From: Pycnococcus provasolii
Taxonomy: Eukaryota > Chlorophyta > Pseudoscourfieldiophyceae > Pseudoscourfieldiales
Length of the DNA stretch: 64,000 nucleotides
Direction of reading: 5' to 3'
NCBI GenBank assembly: GCA_049487715.1
Contig: CP150579.1
Coordinates: 62,001-126,000 of the forward strand
The position numbers and the translations under genes were made by a program. Below, piece by piece: positions 9,323-19,350 of the stretch (positions are counted from its first letter, which is position 1; the number at the start of each line of letters is the position of its first letter). The notes below the pieces were generated by a model. It was given only the letters and a program-made list of their open reading frames with translations. It did no database searches and was not told the DNA's origin.

Positions 9323-10881
9323 GGGAACGTCGTGCCCAAGAAGACGACGGACGACGACGTCGTCGACATTCCGTCGTGGATCACTCAGCCGGTGCAGGAT
9401 AGTTCTGAAGCATTATTTGAGAAATTATTCTACGGGCCCGAGGAGGACACAGACTTTGATAAGTCGATGCGTGCTATCGTCGAAGAGGATGATGTGTACA
9501 AGTCAAGCAAGGCGAAGCTCATCGAAGCCGAGAAAGCTCTCAAAACCGCAGAGAGTGAACGTGGCCCCCGCTTTATTCGTGAGACGCGTGACGACGGTCG
9601 AACAACGATGCGCGACTTGCACGCGTCATCGTCCCTCAATGACGACGAAAAAAAGAAGATCGACACATGCCGCAAGTGCATCCAAGAGGTGCGTAATTTG
9701 AGCGAGTCAAAGTACAAGCGTCTTCGTGAAATCTGCGCAAACATTCAATACAGCTCGCGCGTCGCCTCGATTTCTGCCCGTGTGACTGCCGATGATGCCT
9801 TGGAGCTCCACACGCATGCTATGCTCAAGGGAAAGCCTTACGACTTTGGCTCGTTTGACTTTGGCAAGCCTCTGCGCCGCCGCCAAGATTTGCCTACGGT
9901 CAAGGTTGAACCAGGCACGGCGCCCACCATGGTCAAGACTGAGCATGGCAAGACAGCGCCGCCGACGACGTCGACACCACGTGAAGGAGGAGGCAGCATG
10001 ACCCGCCTACCGGAAATCATGCAAAGCGATCCTGGCAAGGCGACCGAGCTGTGCTTGAATCGCGGTGGTGAGATCGTGCTACGTGGCAGTGATGAGGATG
10101 GACACACCTTTGTGCTCCGCCTGTACGTCGTGATCGCTGCGCATGATCCTGGCGACGATCCTGACAACGTACCGATTTCCGTGCCTAACATGCAAGCTTC
10201 GTCATCTATGGCCCTTCGGCAGTGGCAAGAAACCTCGCCCGTGGTTGCATTCCGCACTTTTTTGATGGGCACGAGTGAGCATACGACGAGTCGTGTGCGC
10301 AAGCTGCATGGTGCCGAGATGGCGCTCAAGACTATCGCGTCACAGGTCGGTGCACTGCCCCATTGGGATGAACTCGCGCGTCGTGTCGAGAACGCGCGTT
10401 CGCGCTGCTTCGGGAAGACGCTCGAGATTCCCCTTGGCGCCCATAGCTTCCCCGAGACGAGCGTGATGGTGGAGGAGTACAAGAGGTTCTTGCGAATCAA
10501 GCACAAGGCGAAAGATTACGCGTCGACGGATCTGTCGCCACCGATGGAGGAGGATAACATCACGGGTGTTAAGCTGCTCGACGAGATATGGCATATCCAC
10601 ATCGCGATGCGTACGATGATGACTGTCGTGCTTTCACGGGCGGATACGTCATGCAGCACGTCCCCGCTCTTGCCGATGAGGCATACCTGCGATATCAAAG
10701 GGTGTGGCAACTTTTTCAGCAGGAAGAGGAATTCGAGCCTTTCCTAAAAGCGTACGAGTACGAGGAACAAAATCTATCGGGAAGATCGCCGGTGCTTGAC
10801 TTGGCGTGCGTTTACATGCGCATTTGGCCTCGGACCGTACAAGACTGGGCGTACGAGCCGGGTGACGGAGGATGCTGCTAA
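9254..10881 (+). pseudogene. WHxH-motif protein with a frame break near 10610
   Basis: Two overlapping plus-strand frames encode one protein. The first is open from 9218 (no ATG before 9466) and contains a coiled acidic N-terminus, then LLDEIWHIHI near 10581-10610. The second continues from about 10610 with AYDDDCRAFTGGYVMQHVPAL and ends at 10881. Together they resemble the WHxH block (DE-WHxHI..Y..DC..FGG) of glycine-rich-domain/DUF1399-like proteins, as far as I recall that pattern. One missing or extra base between the two frames explains the break, so it is either a pseudogene or an assembly indel. The beginning is also unclear, because the region up to 9330 overlaps the LRR-like gene on the other strand. 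Confidence 0.5.
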
Positions 10882-11044
10882 GCCTCAAGCCCTCCTCAAC
10901 TCCTCAAGCAGTGTGTGTTGCGCCACCTCCAGCCAGAACTTGTTTTATTATTTTTTTATTGCTGTCACTCAAGTATGCGAAAGGTGTGTGAATGTAATCG
11001 TGAAAAACTGGAAATTTTTGAGATCCCTTCATTCAATCAAACGT

Positions 11045-12868
11045 TTACAAACTACGATAAGTGTCGTCACTACTACTCCTATCTTCGTCGCCGCCGATTT
11101 GTTCACACGCCATCGACGCCAAAGCCTCGCGCAGAGACTCATCGTCGGTGATGCGAGTGTTGTGCGAGAAGAGATTCGGTCGAAACGTCACCTCTAAGGT
11201 CACGGACGCGACCTTACTTCTGCGCCCTCTTGTTGGTGTTGTTGGAGTTGGCACCACAATTTCTTCTTCTTCTTCTCCGCATGGGTCGTCAGCAGCACCA
11301 CGATTATTATTTGGTGGACGACGAAACGTGAACATCCGATTCAGCCGAGCGATGAAGGGATTTCTCTTCCGCACCCTCTTGCCATCCGACCTCTTCTCCT
11401 TCTTAGCGCGATCTGAAACCGCCTCGGCAACTGCTCCGGCTCGGCCCCCAAGTACGAGTGGAAGCGTCACTGACACCGGCGCACCTCGATTGTCAGAGTG
11501 CGCAAAGCAGTCCAACGAGCACGCCACGGTACCAATGAGTGTGTCTCGTGTGAGGCGGTCCCAATCACGTACTTCGATCTGCAACTCGTGTCGAAGATCG
11601 AACACGTCGAACGTAAATGGCGGGCTGGCGAATTTCGGGTTCGGATTGTCCATGATCACTTCCGTCTTGCACACGCGCGTCTCGTCGAAGGCGATGGGTG
11701 ATGGCAGTGAAACAAGCACGAAGGGGTCGCTCTCGCTAAACCAGTCCATTTTGGGAAGATGTGCGCATGACACGACGCGAACGTCCAATCGTCCAACCGG
11801 CTTCATCTCGGCTTCATCGAGGATGGGAATGAGCAGACGCTTCGGAGAGACCATCAGTGGCGCAAGAACGACGTCAGTGATGAGTGATTCCATGTACGAT
11901 TCCAATCCTGGTATGATGGAGACGTCGCCAACACGCCCGATCACCTCGAGTGATAGATCGATGCTCGGCTTAGACGCGAATGATATGCCGAGCACAGAAA
12001 AGCATGGTAATGTGTGGCTAAGCTTTTCAAGTGAGATGACAAGCCGTCCAGACATGTGCAAACGGCGCAGCCGGACGGGGATAGTGATCCCAGCTGTCGT
12101 GACCGCCAGAAGCTCGACCAGTAGCCCCTTGTTGTAGTTGTCGTTGTCCTTGTCCTTGTTGTCATCCTCGACATTGTTGTCGAAGATCACGTCGAGCTCG
12201 ATGGTTGGCTCCGCAGCACCGTCGTCGTTAGCGGAGGAAGAGTAGCTTGTTGTGCGCACTCCAGTGATTTTGAGGGGGCACGAGCCCAGACTGCACTGAG
12301 AAATACCAAGGAACTTCAGCAAGCTTCGTGGTCGGTACGATTCAAGAACGCTATTGGCCACCTGTTTAATCTCGCGTCCAACGCTTGAGCTGACTTTCGG
12401 CCATAGAGCTGCCATGGCAACGTTGAGCCACTTCGTTGACTCCCAAGGGATGGTCTCTCCGAGTAGAGGCGCCCGTAGCCAAACAGGGAGGCGAGGTGCA
12501 CCATCCCTCCTCGAAGGATTATTATTATATGATGTTGCAGCGGTTGATGATGTCGTTTCGGCGGACGCCTTTCTGAAAATCTCCTCAAGTTTTTGTTTCG
12601 TGACGCTTTCGTCGTCGTCGTCGCCGCCGCCGCCGTCATTGTTGTTGCTGTTGTTGTTCAACATGTGCGCCATGACGAAGCGTAGGCTGTGCTCGTCAAA
12701 GTCCGCGATCGACCGGTAGTTGAGCGCCCGTAGCAGGCGTCGGCGGTAGTGCGACTTATCGTTTCGTCCGACGGCGTATCCCGCGAGGAACACGCTCAGC
12801 ACGAATCCGAAAAAGACCAGGAATGCCGAGACGATCGCCATCATCATCGAAAACGACGCTGACATCAT
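11045..12868 (-). CDS. Synaptotagmin-like SMP-C2 lipid transfer protein
   Basis: 607 residues. A hydrophobic helix at residues 8-34 anchors the protein, probably in the ER. An SMP (TULIP-type lipid-binding) domain spans about 138-350, opening with PWESTKWLNVAMAALWP and including PCFSVLGISFASKP. A single C2 domain covers about 358-480, with MDWFSESDPFV and VRDWDR supplying calcium-ligand-type Asp residues. This is the order of plant SYT/NTMC2 and extended synaptotagmins, which tether ER to plasma membrane and move glycerolipids. A basic stretch and a low-complexity tail follow. Residues 71-120 and 230-247 are Asn/Asp-rich insertions. Start ATG is at 12866-12868; it is divergent to profilin. 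Confidence 0.88.
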   Translation of the reverse strand: MMSASFSMMMAIVSAFLVFFGFVLSVFLAGYAVGRNDKSHYRRRLLRALNYRSIADFDEHSLRFVMAHMLNNNSNNNDGGGGDDDDESVTKQKLEEIFRKASAETTSSTAATSYNNNPSRRDGAPRLPVWLRAPLLGETIPWESTKWLNVAMAALWPKVSSSVGREIKQVANSVLESYRPRSLLKFLGISQCSLGSCPLKITGVRTTSYSSSANDDGAAEPTIELDVIFDNNVEDDNKDKDNDNYNKGLLVELLAVTTAGITIPVRLRRLHMSGRLVISLEKLSHTLPCFSVLGISFASKPSIDLSLEVIGRVGDVSIIPGLESYMESLITDVVLAPLMVSPKRLLIPILDEAEMKPVGRLDVRVVSCAHLPKMDWFSESDPFVLVSLPSPIAFDETRVCKTEVIMDNPNPKFASPPFTFDVFDLRHELQIEVRDWDRLTRDTLIGTVACSLDCFAHSDNRGAPVSVTLPLVLGGRAGAVAEAVSDRAKKEKRSDGKRVRKRNPFIARLNRMFTFRRPPNNNRGAADDPCGEEEEEIVVPTPTTPTRGRRSKVASVTLEVTFRPNLFSHNTRITDDESLREALASMACEQIGGDEDRSSSDDTYRSL

Positions 12869-13538
12869 CCTATTGATTATTATTATTAAAACAAACCAAA
12901 CAAAAAATCAAGTTTCAGAACTTCAGTTGTTGTTGTTGTGCGTCGACGACACAGCAGCACGTGCGTCTAGACGTTTATTATGTACGGGTAGTTAGGAGGA
13001 GAACGAGAGACCCTGGAGACTCAAGCTATCTGGTCCAACGAAACCCCGAACCAGTAACCAGTAACCCGAAGAGTAACCCGAAGAGGAACCCGAAGAGTAA
13101 CCCTAACCCGAAGAGTAACCCTAACCCCTAACCCAAAACCCTAACCCCAAACCCTAACCCCAAACCCTAACCCAACACCCTCATTCAAATCACCGGTAGG
13201 AATCCCTACAGGGATCCTCTTACACTCTCACTCTCCCAGAGAGCGCGTGTGCGAAACCCTAAAAGGAAGCCTCGCAAGTCGCATGTGAAGAAAGGGGAGC
13301 TCCGGAGCTCCCCCTTCCAGCTCCCCCCCCCGCGGGTCCCTCCGATGCTCCGGAGCCCCCGGCGTACTGTAACGGTAATTTTAGTTTAGGGCTTGTTGTT
13401 GTTGTTGTTGGCAGTTGGGTCCTCTCGGCTCCTCCCCTCCACCTGGGCCCAGGTGCCAGGGGGGGGGGACCGGGGGAGGCCCGCGCCATTTCCACTGACG
13501 GAGAAGACGATTCTATCAATAAAAGCAAAGATTATAAT
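12869..13538. other. Divergent intergenic region with telomere-like and GC-rich blocks
   Basis: Between the SMP-C2 gene and profilin. It holds CCCTAA-type repeats (13098-13172), a telo-box AAACCCTAA at 13254-13262, and a GC-rich block with GGAGCTCC-type inverted repeats (13297-13360). No ORF resembles a protein. Confidence 0.6.
13098..13172. repeat. Degenerate telomere-like array (CCCTAA)n
   Basis: About ten CCCTAA-type units, some as CCCCTAA or CCCAAA, preceded by degenerate CCCGAAGAGTAA units from about 13060. It is the longest telomere-like tract in the window. Confidence 0.8.
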
Positions 13539-13919
13539 ATGTCTTGGCAGTCGTACGTGGACGACCATCTGATAGCGACGGGCACGGTGTCCCAGGCGGC
13601 CATCTGCGATCACGAGGGGAACATCTGGGCCAACAGTCCCGGATTCACACCCTCCAGTGCTGAAGTGAAGATGATGGTCGGAGGCTTCAACACTTCCGGA
13701 TCACTGCAGGCGTCGGGAATCCCATGCTCGGGTGTCAAGTACATGTTCGTGCGAGGTGACGAAAAGGAACTCTTCGGACGAAAGGGATCCAGCGCCGTTG
13801 CTGTCGCCATGTGCAACAGCTGCGTGCTCATCGGAACGTGCGCCGAGAACATTCAGCCAGGACAGCTCACGACGACCGTCTTCAAGCTTGCCGACTACCT
13901 CCGCGAAAGCGGAATCTAA
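13539..13919 (+). CDS. Profilin
   Basis: 126 residues, the normal profilin length. It binds actin monomers, poly-proline ligands and phosphoinositides, and regulates actin assembly in the cytoplasm. The N-terminal poly-Pro-binding helix MSWQSYVDDHLI, the AAICDHEGNIWANSP strand pair, the LFGRKGSSAV loop and the C-terminal helix KLADYLRESGI are all intact. Start ATG is at 13539. TGTAA at 13951-13955 is a likely polyadenylation signal. It is a single exon. Confidence 0.98.
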   Translation: MSWQSYVDDHLIATGTVSQAAICDHEGNIWANSPGFTPSSAEVKMMVGGFNTSGSLQASGIPCSGVKYMFVRGDEKELFGRKGSSAVAVAMCNSCVLIGTCAENIQPGQLTTTVFKLADYLRESGI

Positions 13920-13955
13920 AGCGGCGCTCAGCCGTCGCGCGCAATGGGAATGTAA

Positions 13956-14272
13956 CTGGGGGAGAACAGTGCCAGCACTCAATTAGTCGCCAGTTGCGAG
14001 ACCGCGTTTGCGCGCTGGTGGTGACCGTGAAACGGACCGAGGCGCAGCAGCAGACGGGAAACGCAACCAAGAGAATTCTTTTCGGCATATTATCCACACT
14101 GGTGTTCTGCTTAGCACAAAAAAAAAAGACTTACAAGAAAAATATAAAAAGAAAAAAGACGTACAGTTCCATCTTTTCACACACACACGCACACGCACAC
14201 ACGCGCGCGCGCGGAGAGGCGCGCAACGTCAGCAAAATAAGTTACGCCTCTTTCCAGGAAGATGCCGTCTCG
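13956..14272. other. Convergent 3' region with CA/CG microsatellite
   Basis: Non-coding sequence between profilin and the minus-strand coiled-coil gene. An alternating CA then CG purine-pyrimidine tract lies at 14180-14213, a sequence type able to adopt Z-DNA. Confidence 0.6.
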
Positions 14273-14796
14273 TTACGCCACGGACACCTTGCGGTCACTC
14301 ATCTTGTCCAGCCATTCCACTATACCTGCGAGAATGCGACGGTCCTCCGCGTCACGAAGCTTGCTGTACTTAGCCTGTTCGCGGGAAAGGTCCACAAAGC
14401 GAGTTGCGAGGTGCTTGCTTGCCTGCGAATAGTGTTCATGTCAGGTGTGTGTGTGTGTGTGTGTGTGTGTGTTGGGGAACGGCGTGAGAAAATACAGAAC
14501 GTAGATTTCACAAGCAACACGTATGATGCCACACGACGACGCACATCCATCTCCTGCTGAAGCAGCTGCTTTGCCTGACGCTCCTGCTGCGCGGCAGCCT
14601 GGCAATGCACCGTGGCTGCCTTGAGGCGTTCCTCCTGAGCGTGCAGAGCACTCTTCGCGTCGCCGAGCAGGCTGCGCTTACGCTCCGACTCGCGTGAGAC
14701 GGCGACGAGCGCGTCACCGAGGCGCGCGTGCTCGCGCTCGACGCGCTCGAGGGCGGCGAGCACCGCCGCGCGCTGCTGCGAGTTGGCATGCGCCAT
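14273..14796 (-). CDS. Small coiled-coil protein, two exons
   Basis: Exon 1 runs from the ATG at 14794-14796 to about 14545, and exon 2 covers 14422-14273, giving about 133 residues. The intron would start GTGCGT at 14544; a weaker alternative donor at 14520 also keeps the frame and adds eight residues. It ends TTCGCAG at 14423 and contains a (CA)n microsatellite. Exon 1 is a long amphipathic helix (AALERVEREHARLG..., HAQEERLKAA, AKQLLQQEMD). Exon 2 continues in frame with ASKHLATRFVDLSREQAKYSK and ends DKMSDRKVSVA. The protein is nearly all coiled coil. I do not recognise the family; a small subunit of a cytoskeletal, kinetochore or trafficking complex would be typical, but this is a guess. 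Confidence 0.7.
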
Positions 14797-14842
14797 GCTG
14801 CGAGTGGAAAACGGCAAAGCAGGGGGGAGGGAACAAAGCAGG

Positions 14843-14893
14843 CCTAACCCTAACCCTAACCCTAACCCGAACCCTAACCCGAACCCGAACCCA
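14843..14893. repeat. Telomere-like (CCCTAA)n tract
   Basis: About eight CCCTAA/CCCGAA units directly upstream (47 bp) of the start codon of the coiled-coil gene. Confidence 0.8.
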
Positions 14894-15030
14894 GCCAGCC
14901 TTGTGCCCCCTTATTACAGTACACCCATCGTCTATGATACCACTACTGTACATATTCGAATAGTAAGTAGTCTATATCTGTCACGAACAGAATACGGTAC
15001 TATTATAGTCTATCATATCTTACAACAAAT

Positions 15031-17508
15031 TTAACTCAGAAGCTTGCAGACGATCCGAACCACCACCACCACTTCCTCCTCCTCCACTTCCACTTCCTCC
15101 TCCCCGAGATCAAGGCCGGCCAGAACCTTCAGCGGGTCAAGCGCATCGGCAGCAGGAGCAGCAGCAGCAGTGCCACCAACGGAGGCGGGATGGGCCACCA
15201 ACAGCGACGACGGCGTTGAGCTGCTCGCGCTTGCATCCAATGAAATGAAGTCTCCAAACGGGTCGAACTGATCTTTCGCAGAGGTGGTGGTAATAATCGT
15301 GGGGGTCGCAGGCGACACATCCACCGGATTGTCATCGCCGAGGTCCAACAAGGGAGGGGGCGCAGGCGGTTGGTGCTCGCTGATTGGTGGTGCTGGATGT
15401 GAAGCATCCGGCATCTCCGCGGCGGGAGCAGGCACGGCGATCATAACGCTCACGTCACTAGAAGTCGTACTCGTCGTTGGCACAACCCAACGCGGGTCAA
15501 CCACCGAGCCAACAGGATCATGCCAATTCTCGCACAGGTCCAGAGACTTGTCCGAACCTGCGGCAGATGTACTTTCCACAGAATCCATGGACATTGCACG
15601 GCGTATGCGCGTGGGCGTGGATTGGCCGCTAGATTGGCCGCTACCACCACTGCCAACACCGGACATTCCTGTCGTGTAAACTCGTCGAACCGATCGCATG
15701 GATTCGGCAAAGAAGCTCGCTCGCTGCAAGCCTTGTTTGAGCATCTCCGTGTAGCTACCGCGACGGTCATTCTCCTTGCGCCTCGCGATGTACTCGAACA
15801 TGCCGCCGTAGCCCTTCGACGCGTTGTTGCGGCACGTGCCCTCGAGACTCTCCTGAATGAATGTCGCGAAGTGCGTCGTTTGGCGCAGCAGCAGGAAGAA
15901 GGCGCGCTCGCGGCGGCTGCTGATCGTGTCCGAAAGAAATGCGCGATGATCGTACCACAGAGACGGTCCCACGATGATGGCATGGTCTGGATGACAGCCT
16001 CCCTTGGGTGCCTCTCTCATGAAGTGCCGCGGCATGCTCGCGAAGCACCCGACGAAGAAGCGCAGAAAGCCGTGCAGAGCAAGCTCGTCCTTGTACCGCG
16101 TTTCAGGCTTCTCCATCAAATAAACGAGCGCCTCCTCAAGCTCTTCGCGACGACGCTTCGGCAGGCTTCCCGCAAAGTCGTTCGGGTCGAAGTCTACGAA
16201 CGCCTCGACGTCCTCCTCACTTTGTCTCATTTCGTCCGCAATGGCGTCGTCTGACGTGTTGATGATCGTAAGCCGAGCCTCGCTCTCGGAAGATCGTCGC
16301 AAGTCGAGCAGCACGAGTTCACCTACGTCAGGTCCCATAGCAATGAGCTTGTCGAACAGGTTGGCGTGCACACCTGCAATGTACGGCATCGAGCCGTACA
16401 GCACATCCGTCTGACTCGGCGGCACGATGGGAAAGAGCAGGCCTTGCCATCTCATGGGATACATGCACGCGACGAGGCTTGCAACGGCGTTCGCCGTGCT
16501 TGGCACCGAGTCGGCAACCACGACGATGCGGCGTTCCTGCAGCATGGCGGAGAAGACGTGCAGGACGTCTGTGATGCGTTCTCGCAAGGCTGAGCCAGGC
16601 ATCGCGCTCGGGACAGGCCCGCCCTTGACGGTGACGTCGCACAGCGGGAATAGCCACGCCGAGAGGCTTGGCTGTCCCGCGTCTAGCACGGAGCTCCACC
16701 TCCAGCTTTCCTTCGGCGCCGGAGGCAGGTGTCTAGCGAGCGTGACGCCAGGTCTGAACTCGCGCCGTCGTGCAGGCGCGAGTGCGCTGCGCAGTCGTTC
16801 CGCCGCGTCTCCGTCCGCCTCCTCGAGCGTTTCAGGCATCGTTCGTCCAGCGGCGGCGCACCTCGCCACCGCGGGCACGACGTCGTCGATAGCTGCGACG
16901 AACGTATCTCTCCACGGCAGTCCCGACAGCAGTACGATGGCGACGTCCGCGGCGGCGTTTCCGTCGACGGCGATGCGTCTGCAGAAAGCGATGGTTCGAC
17001 TTCCGTCTGGAAATGCGCGCGCGACAAAAGCGAACGGCGCGTTGGCGTCGGAGACGTACGGCGACGACGCGTCGTCCACTGATGAAGGTGAAGAAGAAGA
17101 AGATGATGACGACGAGTCAGCGAATGCACACGCGTAACATTGAGAAATTAGATCAGAGGAAAGGCCGGGAGTGTCTGAGGATGATGAGGATGACACACCG
17201 GCGTGTGCTAAAGAGAGATGCAAAACCAAGCATGGCTTAGGTGACCACCGAGACGCGGAACGGCTCTTGGAACCGAAAGATGATTCAGATGAAGGGATAT
17301 CATCACCGGATGCCTCCGAAGCAGAAGCAGAAGCAGAAGCAGAATGAGAACTTCTACGACGACGATGAAGCACAAACACGCAGTCAGCACACACTTCGGG
17401 AGTGAGGCACATCATACTACTCCTTGGAGGCGGATTCTGAGACGGAGACGGAGGGGACGACTTCTTCTTCTTCTGCTGCTGATGATGAGCGGACATGCCA
17501 GCGGGCAT
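15031..17508 (-). CDS. DENN-domain protein, connecdenn-like
   Basis: 825 residues. DENN modules act as guanine-nucleotide exchange factors for Rab GTPases in membrane traffic. The upstream part (about residues 35-200) looks like a divergent uDENN. The central cDENN is clear (LRERITDVLHVFSAMLQERRIVVV, the MYPMRWQGLLFPIVP block and MPYIAGVHANLFDK). The dDENN follows (HGFLRFFVGCFASMPRHFMRE, then FIQESLEGTC). The Pro/Ser-rich tail carries LLDLGDD, a clathrin-box-like motif, and FDPFGDF, an AP-2-type DPF motif, as in animal connecdenns. A Ser/Asp-rich linker sits at about 120-140. Start ATG is at 17506-17508. TGTAA on the minus strand at 15020-15024 follows the stop. Confidence 0.85.
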   Translation of the reverse strand: MPAGMSAHHQQQKKKKSSPPSPSQNPPPRSSMMCLTPEVCADCVFVLHRRRRSSHSASASASASEASGDDIPSSESSFGSKSRSASRWSPKPCLVLHLSLAHAGVSSSSSSDTPGLSSDLISQCYACAFADSSSSSSSSSPSSVDDASSPYVSDANAPFAFVARAFPDGSRTIAFCRRIAVDGNAAADVAIVLLSGLPWRDTFVAAIDDVVPAVARCAAAGRTMPETLEEADGDAAERLRSALAPARRREFRPGVTLARHLPPAPKESWRWSSVLDAGQPSLSAWLFPLCDVTVKGGPVPSAMPGSALRERITDVLHVFSAMLQERRIVVVADSVPSTANAVASLVACMYPMRWQGLLFPIVPPSQTDVLYGSMPYIAGVHANLFDKLIAMGPDVGELVLLDLRRSSESEARLTIINTSDDAIADEMRQSEEDVEAFVDFDPNDFAGSLPKRRREELEEALVYLMEKPETRYKDELALHGFLRFFVGCFASMPRHFMREAPKGGCHPDHAIIVGPSLWYDHRAFLSDTISSRRERAFFLLLRQTTHFATFIQESLEGTCRNNASKGYGGMFEYIARRKENDRRGSYTEMLKQGLQRASFFAESMRSVRRVYTTGMSGVGSGGSGQSSGQSTPTRIRRAMSMDSVESTSAAGSDKSLDLCENWHDPVGSVVDPRWVVPTTSTTSSDVSVMIAVPAPAAEMPDASHPAPPISEHQPPAPPPLLDLGDDNPVDVSPATPTIITTTSAKDQFDPFGDFISLDASASSSTPSSLLVAHPASVGGTAAAAPAADALDPLKVLAGLDLGEEEVEVEEEEVVVVVRIVCKLLS

Positions 17509-17653
17509 GAATCGCTCGTCAGAACGATACCCGAAATGGAATGAACCCGAATTCCCCGAATGGAATTTCCCGGAAAAGGGTTTTAGGGATCAAACCCCTA
17601 AACTCACACATCCCAAGGGCATGAAGAACCCAAGGGTCCCTGCTAACGCCTGA

Positions 17654-17671
17654 TTAGGGTTAGGGTTAGGG
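17654..17671. repeat. Telomere-like (TTAGGG)3 in divergent promoter
   Basis: Three TTAGGG units between the DENN start (17508) and the CDF start (17762). TTTTAGGG and CCCCTAAA motifs lie nearby at 17580-17603. Confidence 0.75.
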
Positions 17672-17761
17672 AGGCGGCGGATCCTATCGTAGTTCTTAAG
17701 GGTAATACCTTTCCAGTGCGCGCGTGTAGCAGCGAACATACAGTATTATCTATTCTAAGGT

Positions 17762-19150
17762 ATGTCGTCGTCGACGTCGACGACGACTTTAGGGACTTCC
17801 AAGGGCTTGCACGCGCGTTCCAGCTCGCACTCGCGACTCTCCGCACTGCCTCTTGACTCGGACTCTACCATGGTCACTATGGCGGTGACTGGTACAGGGG
17901 AGTTGCCTGACACGCTCCTCGGTGACGAAGACTCCTTGCCTGCGGAGCCTGCGTCTCCGCCATCCACGATGCCGCGAACGCCGCTACACACGCAAGACGG
18001 CCTGCTGAACCGCGAGTTCTTCCAGAACCAGTACAAAACAGAAGAAGAACTTAACGGACTGAGAAAGAGGTTCTCAAGACACCTGCAGCCTGCAGCCAGG
18101 GAAGGACTGCTCGAGTACTACCGCGAGCAGAACGACCGCATCGCAAGCTTCCAGGAGGCGGACGACATACTGCTCAACGAACTTGGAGGAGGCAGTGCGC
18201 AGCAGGCGGCCGACGAACGCGTGGACCAGGATGCCAAAGACAGGTTCGCGATGAACCTCTCCTTCTGCTTCAATGTCCTGCTCTTCGTCTTGAAGGTGAT
18301 CGTCGTCGTCATGAGCGGAAGCCTGAGCCTCATCGCGTCGGCGCTCGACTCGTTCCTAGACCTGCTCTCGGGTGGAATCCTCTGGTTCACCGCAAGGCAG
18401 GTGAGACGTGCGGACGCGGACCGAGACAGCTTTCCCGTCGGCAAGTCGCGCATGCAGCCACTCGGCATCCTCGTCTTCAGCTGCGTCATGGGAACGGTCG
18501 GATTTCAGGTGCTCATCGAGGGCGTGCGCCAGCTCATCGGGCCGTCGCACGTGCACCACATGGAAGACCTCGTCGTCGGCGTAACCTTGGTGGGGTTCGT
18601 CATCGTGTGCAAGTTCTGCCTCTTCCTGTACTGCCGAAATTTCGAGAGCGAGGACGTCAAGACGTACGCGCAGGACCACTTCAACGACGTTATCACGAAC
18701 AGCATCGGCCTCGCGTGCGCAATTGCGGGCGACCGCATCGCATTCTGGATCGACCCGCTCGGTGCCATCTTGCTTGCGGCCCACATCACAAGGGTGTGGG
18801 GTCAAACAGCGCTCGAGAACATGCGCTCGCTCGTGGGAATGTCCGCGCCACCGCGACTGCTCGGAAAGCTCACGTACATCGCTTGGAATGCGCATCCTCA
18901 CATCAAGCAGATCGACACGATCCGCGCGTACACCTTTGGGCCGAAGTACTTCGTGGAGATTGACGTCGTGCTTGACCCGTCGATGCGCCTTCAGGATGCG
19001 CACGACATCGGACAGGAGCTGCAGGATCGTCTTGAGACACTCGCTGAGGTGGAGCGCGCGTTCGTTCACCTAGACTGGGAGACGTCACACGCGCCAGAGC
19101 ACAACCCGTTCACGGCTACGCAGTGGCGCAGCAGCATGAGCAAGGAGTGA
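17762..19150 (+). CDS. Cation diffusion facilitator, manganese type (MTP8-11-like)
   Basis: 462 residues. Proton-coupled export of divalent metal, by motif Mn2+, into an endomembrane compartment. A cytosolic N-terminus of about 165 residues precedes about six helices. The metal sites are DSFLD (196-200, helix II) and DHFND (305-309, helix V), the DxxxD pair that marks the Mn-CDF clade; Zn-CDFs have HxxxD. PVGKSRMQPLG (225-235) matches the loop after helix II. The C-terminal cytoplasmic dimerisation domain (KQIDTIRAYTFGPKYFVEIDVVLD) is intact. Start ATG is at 17762. It is divergent from the DENN gene and convergent with the NTF2-like gene. Confidence 0.93.
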   Translation: MSSSTSTTTLGTSKGLHARSSSHSRLSALPLDSDSTMVTMAVTGTGELPDTLLGDEDSLPAEPASPPSTMPRTPLHTQDGLLNREFFQNQYKTEEELNGLRKRFSRHLQPAAREGLLEYYREQNDRIASFQEADDILLNELGGGSAQQAADERVDQDAKDRFAMNLSFCFNVLLFVLKVIVVVMSGSLSLIASALDSFLDLLSGGILWFTARQVRRADADRDSFPVGKSRMQPLGILVFSCVMGTVGFQVLIEGVRQLIGPSHVHHMEDLVVGVTLVGFVIVCKFCLFLYCRNFESEDVKTYAQDHFNDVITNSIGLACAIAGDRIAFWIDPLGAILLAAHITRVWGQTALENMRSLVGMSAPPRLLGKLTYIAWNAHPHIKQIDTIRAYTFGPKYFVEIDVVLDPSMRLQDAHDIGQELQDRLETLAEVERAFVHLDWETSHAPEHNPFTATQWRSSMSKE

Positions 19151-19350
19151 CGGCTGAGTGACGGTTTATCCTTTGTGTTTTGTTTCAGTGAAGAGTACAG
19201 TAATCTACACATTATGTGCACAACAACCCCCTCATATTCCCCAAGTAGATGTGACTCACGACGCGTCGTCGTGTTGATGCGTGGTGGAGACGATGGCGTC
19301 GAAAACAAGGTGGAGGGTCAAAAAGCAACTAGCTGTTACACGCAACAAAC

